DNA of 39,489 bases from a virus. Shown here piece after piece: positions 37,756-39,489 of the stretch. The notes beneath the pieces are model-generated. The model did no database searches, was not told where the DNA came from, and saw nothing but the letters and a program-made list of their open reading frames with translations. The stretch covers positions 1 to 39,489 of the IMG/VR virus record IMGVR_UViG_3300036832_000216; one strand, given 5' to 3'. Each line of letters opens with the position of its first letter. Positions within the stretch are counted from its first letter, which is position 1. The position numbers and the translations under genes were made by a program.

Positions 37756-38190
37756 CTAGCTGATATCGAGGTTCACGGCACCAACGGCACCGATACCTAC
37801 TCCTGCAGGCTCGAAGCAGATACCGACGACCTGACGAGCGTCAGGCGTAGCAGCTGCTGGAGTCACCTGTCCGTTGGCAGCGGTTACAAGTCGCTGACCA
37901 AATGTCGCAGCAGCCGCATACGTTAAGGGCCAAACGCCCTCGTTGGCAACGGCTACCGTGCTTGGGTACGGCGCCAAGTTGACGGCCACTGGTGCTCCTG
38001 GCACCGTCGGCGTCTGGCTCGTTCCCGCTGGCAGGGCATCTGTCAGAGCAACACCAACGCACACGTTTGAAGCTGCGCCCGATGGCTGTACTCCTCCAGC
38101 TACCCCATCCACAAGCTGTCCGCCTGTGACTGCGGCAATCACTGCGAAGGTTACAGGACCTTCTTGGAACCGTGGAGTTACTGCTGGCAT
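37756..38190 (-). CDS. Capsid decoration protein (DUF2190-like)
   Basis: 144 residues, small and beta-rich with high Ala/Gly/Val content (TFAVIAAVTGGQLVDG, then VCVGVALTDALPAG and VAVANEGVWPLTYAAAATFGQRL). This is how DUF2190-type head decoration proteins look, and the gene is directly upstream of the major capsid gene. The ribosome site is AGGAGGTGAATA. Confidence 0.75.
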   Translation of the reverse strand: MPAVTPRFQEGPVTFAVIAAVTGGQLVDGVAGGVQPSGAASNVCVGVALTDALPAGTSQTPTVPGAPVAVNLAPYPSTVAVANEGVWPLTYAAAATFGQRLVTAANGQVTPAAATPDARQVVGICFEPAGVGIGAVGAVNLDIS

Positions 38191-38203
38191 TATTCACCTC
38201 CTC

Positions 38204-39223
38204 CTATTGCTTGGCCCAGGCGTCGAGAAGCGCTGCTTCGCGGTCGGCCTCGGAGTCCTTATCCGAGAACCCAGCACCGCGCTCAGTCGCCATCTCGATG
38301 AACCCTGTGGTCTCCTCGAGCATGTCCCGAAGCACCTTGGCCACGTCGATGGTATCTCCACCATGGTTGCTCAAGTCAATGACAGGAGCCTGAGGCAGCT
38401 CCAGAACTGGCTTGGCGAGCATGACCAACGTGGGCGGAACGCCCTTGTCAATCCACTGCCGCGCTTCGGCAGCAAATTCCTGCCTTGCCAGCTTGAGTTC
38501 CAGCTCCTCGATCCGCAGCAGATTTGGATCGACGACTGGCTGATCCGGCACCAGATCCATGAGGATCTCGTCCTCAGTCGGTGAATTCGACAAGTCCGGA
38601 GCACCTGGAACCGTATTTGGCTCCGGGTGTTCCGGTGGATCGGTGTCGCTACTGGGGGTAGTCTCCACAACTGTGGTTTCCCCTTGCGTCTGTGACATTT
38701 GCACCTCCTCGGTTGTCATATCGACTGTGTCGCCTACCTCCTCAGATAGCGACACCTCTTGCCAGGACGCCATCCCCGTGACCCTTGGGTCAAGCGTTCC
38801 TAACACGTGTTGAATCGCACGAGGGAACTTCGTCCCATCCGCACGATTCAGACCTTCGATGATGCGTGCGGAGACACCCAAACGAGGGTTCTTTCGCACT
38901 AGATCCGCAGCGTCTTCGGTCAAGTCAAGGAGTACATCGAGACCACTTGACGTGACCTCCATGCCCTTCACTTCACCCCTAAAGCGCTCCGGATCCATCG
39001 TGTGGCTGTTGTCGTCCTTGGCTAGCAAGAACGCTACCTGATCGAATGCATTTGCACGAAATGAGGCAGCCAGATCAGCCAAGTACTTGTCGTCGAAGCT
39101 GATCTTACGACCCTTGTAGTCGATGGTACCCCGCGGAAGGAGTTGCTTTCTCCACAGGGTGCTAGATAGTTCAACGGCCTCTTGCCGGTCCAGCGGAGCT
39201 AGCAACGCGACCTCGCCGGGCAT
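38204..39223 (-). CDS. Capsid maturation protease fused to scaffold
   Basis: 339 residues. The N-terminal protease part (about 20-165) has His74 in DDNSHTMDPER and Ser118 in LGVSARIIEG, the probable catalytic pair of Mu-I-like phage proteases. An acidic low-complexity linker (about 175-215) leads to a charged helical C-terminus (about 230-339) suited to scaffolding. It cleaves itself and scaffold during head maturation. Ribosome site AAGGAGGTATGAT. Confidence 0.82.
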   Translation of the reverse strand: MPGEVALLAPLDRQEAVELSSTLWRKQLLPRGTIDYKGRKISFDDKYLADLAASFRANAFDQVAFLLAKDDNSHTMDPERFRGEVKGMEVTSSGLDVLLDLTEDAADLVRKNPRLGVSARIIEGLNRADGTKFPRAIQHVLGTLDPRVTGMASWQEVSLSEEVGDTVDMTTEEVQMSQTQGETTVVETTPSSDTDPPEHPEPNTVPGAPDLSNSPTEDEILMDLVPDQPVVDPNLLRIEELELKLARQEFAAEARQWIDKGVPPTLVMLAKPVLELPQAPVIDLSNHGGDTIDVAKVLRDMLEETTGFIEMATERGAGFSDKDSEADREAALLDAWAKQ

Positions 39224-39235
39224 ATCATACCTCCT

Positions 39236-39489
39236 TCATGCTATCTTAGGCATTACTTGAAAGAACGTCAAGGGCGTTGTAGCTTGCCCTGCACCTGTAC
39301 TTATTGCTTGTACAGCATACAGTCCAGGCGCTGGAGTCGTGTCGTACCAGAACTCGTATGCGCCCTGATCTGTACGTGCTACAACGTTGACCGCGGGCAA
39401 AGTTGCGCCGGTGTAGTGATACGTTGTAGGCGCACCTTTAGCAATCTCAAGCGCGAACTCTACAGTAGCTGGGTCTACAGGGCCTGCGT
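39236..39489 (-). CDS. Ig-like head protein, cut by the window edge
   Basis: The 3' end of a leftward gene, with about 84 residues visible before TGA (39238-39236). The frame reads AGPVDPATVEFALEIAKGAP and later GAYEFWYDTTPAPGLYAVQA, a beta-sandwich pattern seen in short actinophage head-region proteins near the portal and protease. The start is outside the window. It lies just upstream of the protease gene. Confidence 0.65.
   Translation of the reverse strand, partial: AGPVDPATVEFALEIAKGAPTTYHYTGATLPAVNVVARTDQGAYEFWYDTTPAPGLYAVQAISTGAGQATTPLTFFQVMPKIA

Noticed and set aside
1-39489. Integrase, immunity repressor, CRISPR array or insertion sequence
   Set aside because: No recombinase active-site pattern, spaced repeat array or terminal inverted repeats with a transposase were seen; absence here says nothing about the remainder of the genome.

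Overview
This window looks like the middle of a tailed-phage (siphovirus) genome infecting an actinobacterium. The evidence is the family mix: many tiny zinc-ribbon proteins of the type common in actinophages, a major tail protein and baseplate set of actinophage style, an H-x-DPGP amidase endolysin, and frequent GTG/TTG starts with GTGA/ATGA/TAATG stop-start overlaps. No integrase, immunity repressor, CRISPR array, insertion sequence or credible tRNA gene was seen. Terminase and portal genes are not in the window and would be expected to the right of it.

Layout. From 1 to about 23.74 kb everything reads rightward. The first 12 kb is an early region of small genes cut into short units by nine near-identical sigma-70-type promoters (TTGATT, 17-18 bp, TATAAT), each placed just after a stop codon. 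These units carry zinc-ribbon proteins, two related helix-turn-helix proteins, a membrane protein and a lipoprotein, a PolX-like nucleotidyltransferase fused to a SWIM finger, a SNF2 helicase and an ATP-dependent DNA ligase. After the second-to-last promoter come a secreted Thr/Pro-rich protein and a small locally duplicated block. The last promoter (11872) heads the replication and DNA-modification operon: Fe-S PD-(D/E)XK nuclease, Sak4-like ATPase, DUF669 single-strand-binding-like protein, primase/DUF3987 helicase, QueC, QueD, QueE, FolE, two MazG-like proteins, a DpdA-type transglycosylase, a uracil-DNA-glycosylase/DNA-polymerase-I fusion and a RuvC-like resolvase.

From 39.49 kb back to 23.67 kb everything reads leftward and is the late region. 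In transcription order it holds a partial Ig-like protein, capsid protease/scaffold, decoration protein, major capsid protein, head-tail connectors, tail terminator, major tail protein, tail-assembly chaperones joined by a likely -1 frameshift, tape measure, LamG-bearing distal tail protein, two baseplate proteins, an acidic 31-residue peptide, amidase endolysin, a secreted beta-helix protein and a holin candidate. The two transcription blocks converge and overlap by 71 bp at 23.7 kb.

How it works together. FolE, QueD, QueE and QueC make preQ0 from GTP, and the DpdA-like enzyme would swap it for guanine in phage DNA. With no QueF or ArcS/Gat-QueC gene here, the simplest expected base is 7-cyano-7-deazaguanine, which protects DNA from host restriction in known phages. 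The most unusual items are a strongly base-paired, ORF-free leader at about 2983-3180 behind its own promoter (a candidate structured RNA), the promoter family with a TCC/GGA dyad between -35 and -10, the QueE-like radical SAM protein with CX3CX4C spacing, the UDG-polymerase fusion with an altered motif C, and the PolX-SWIM fusion with Asn in place of the third catalytic Asp.
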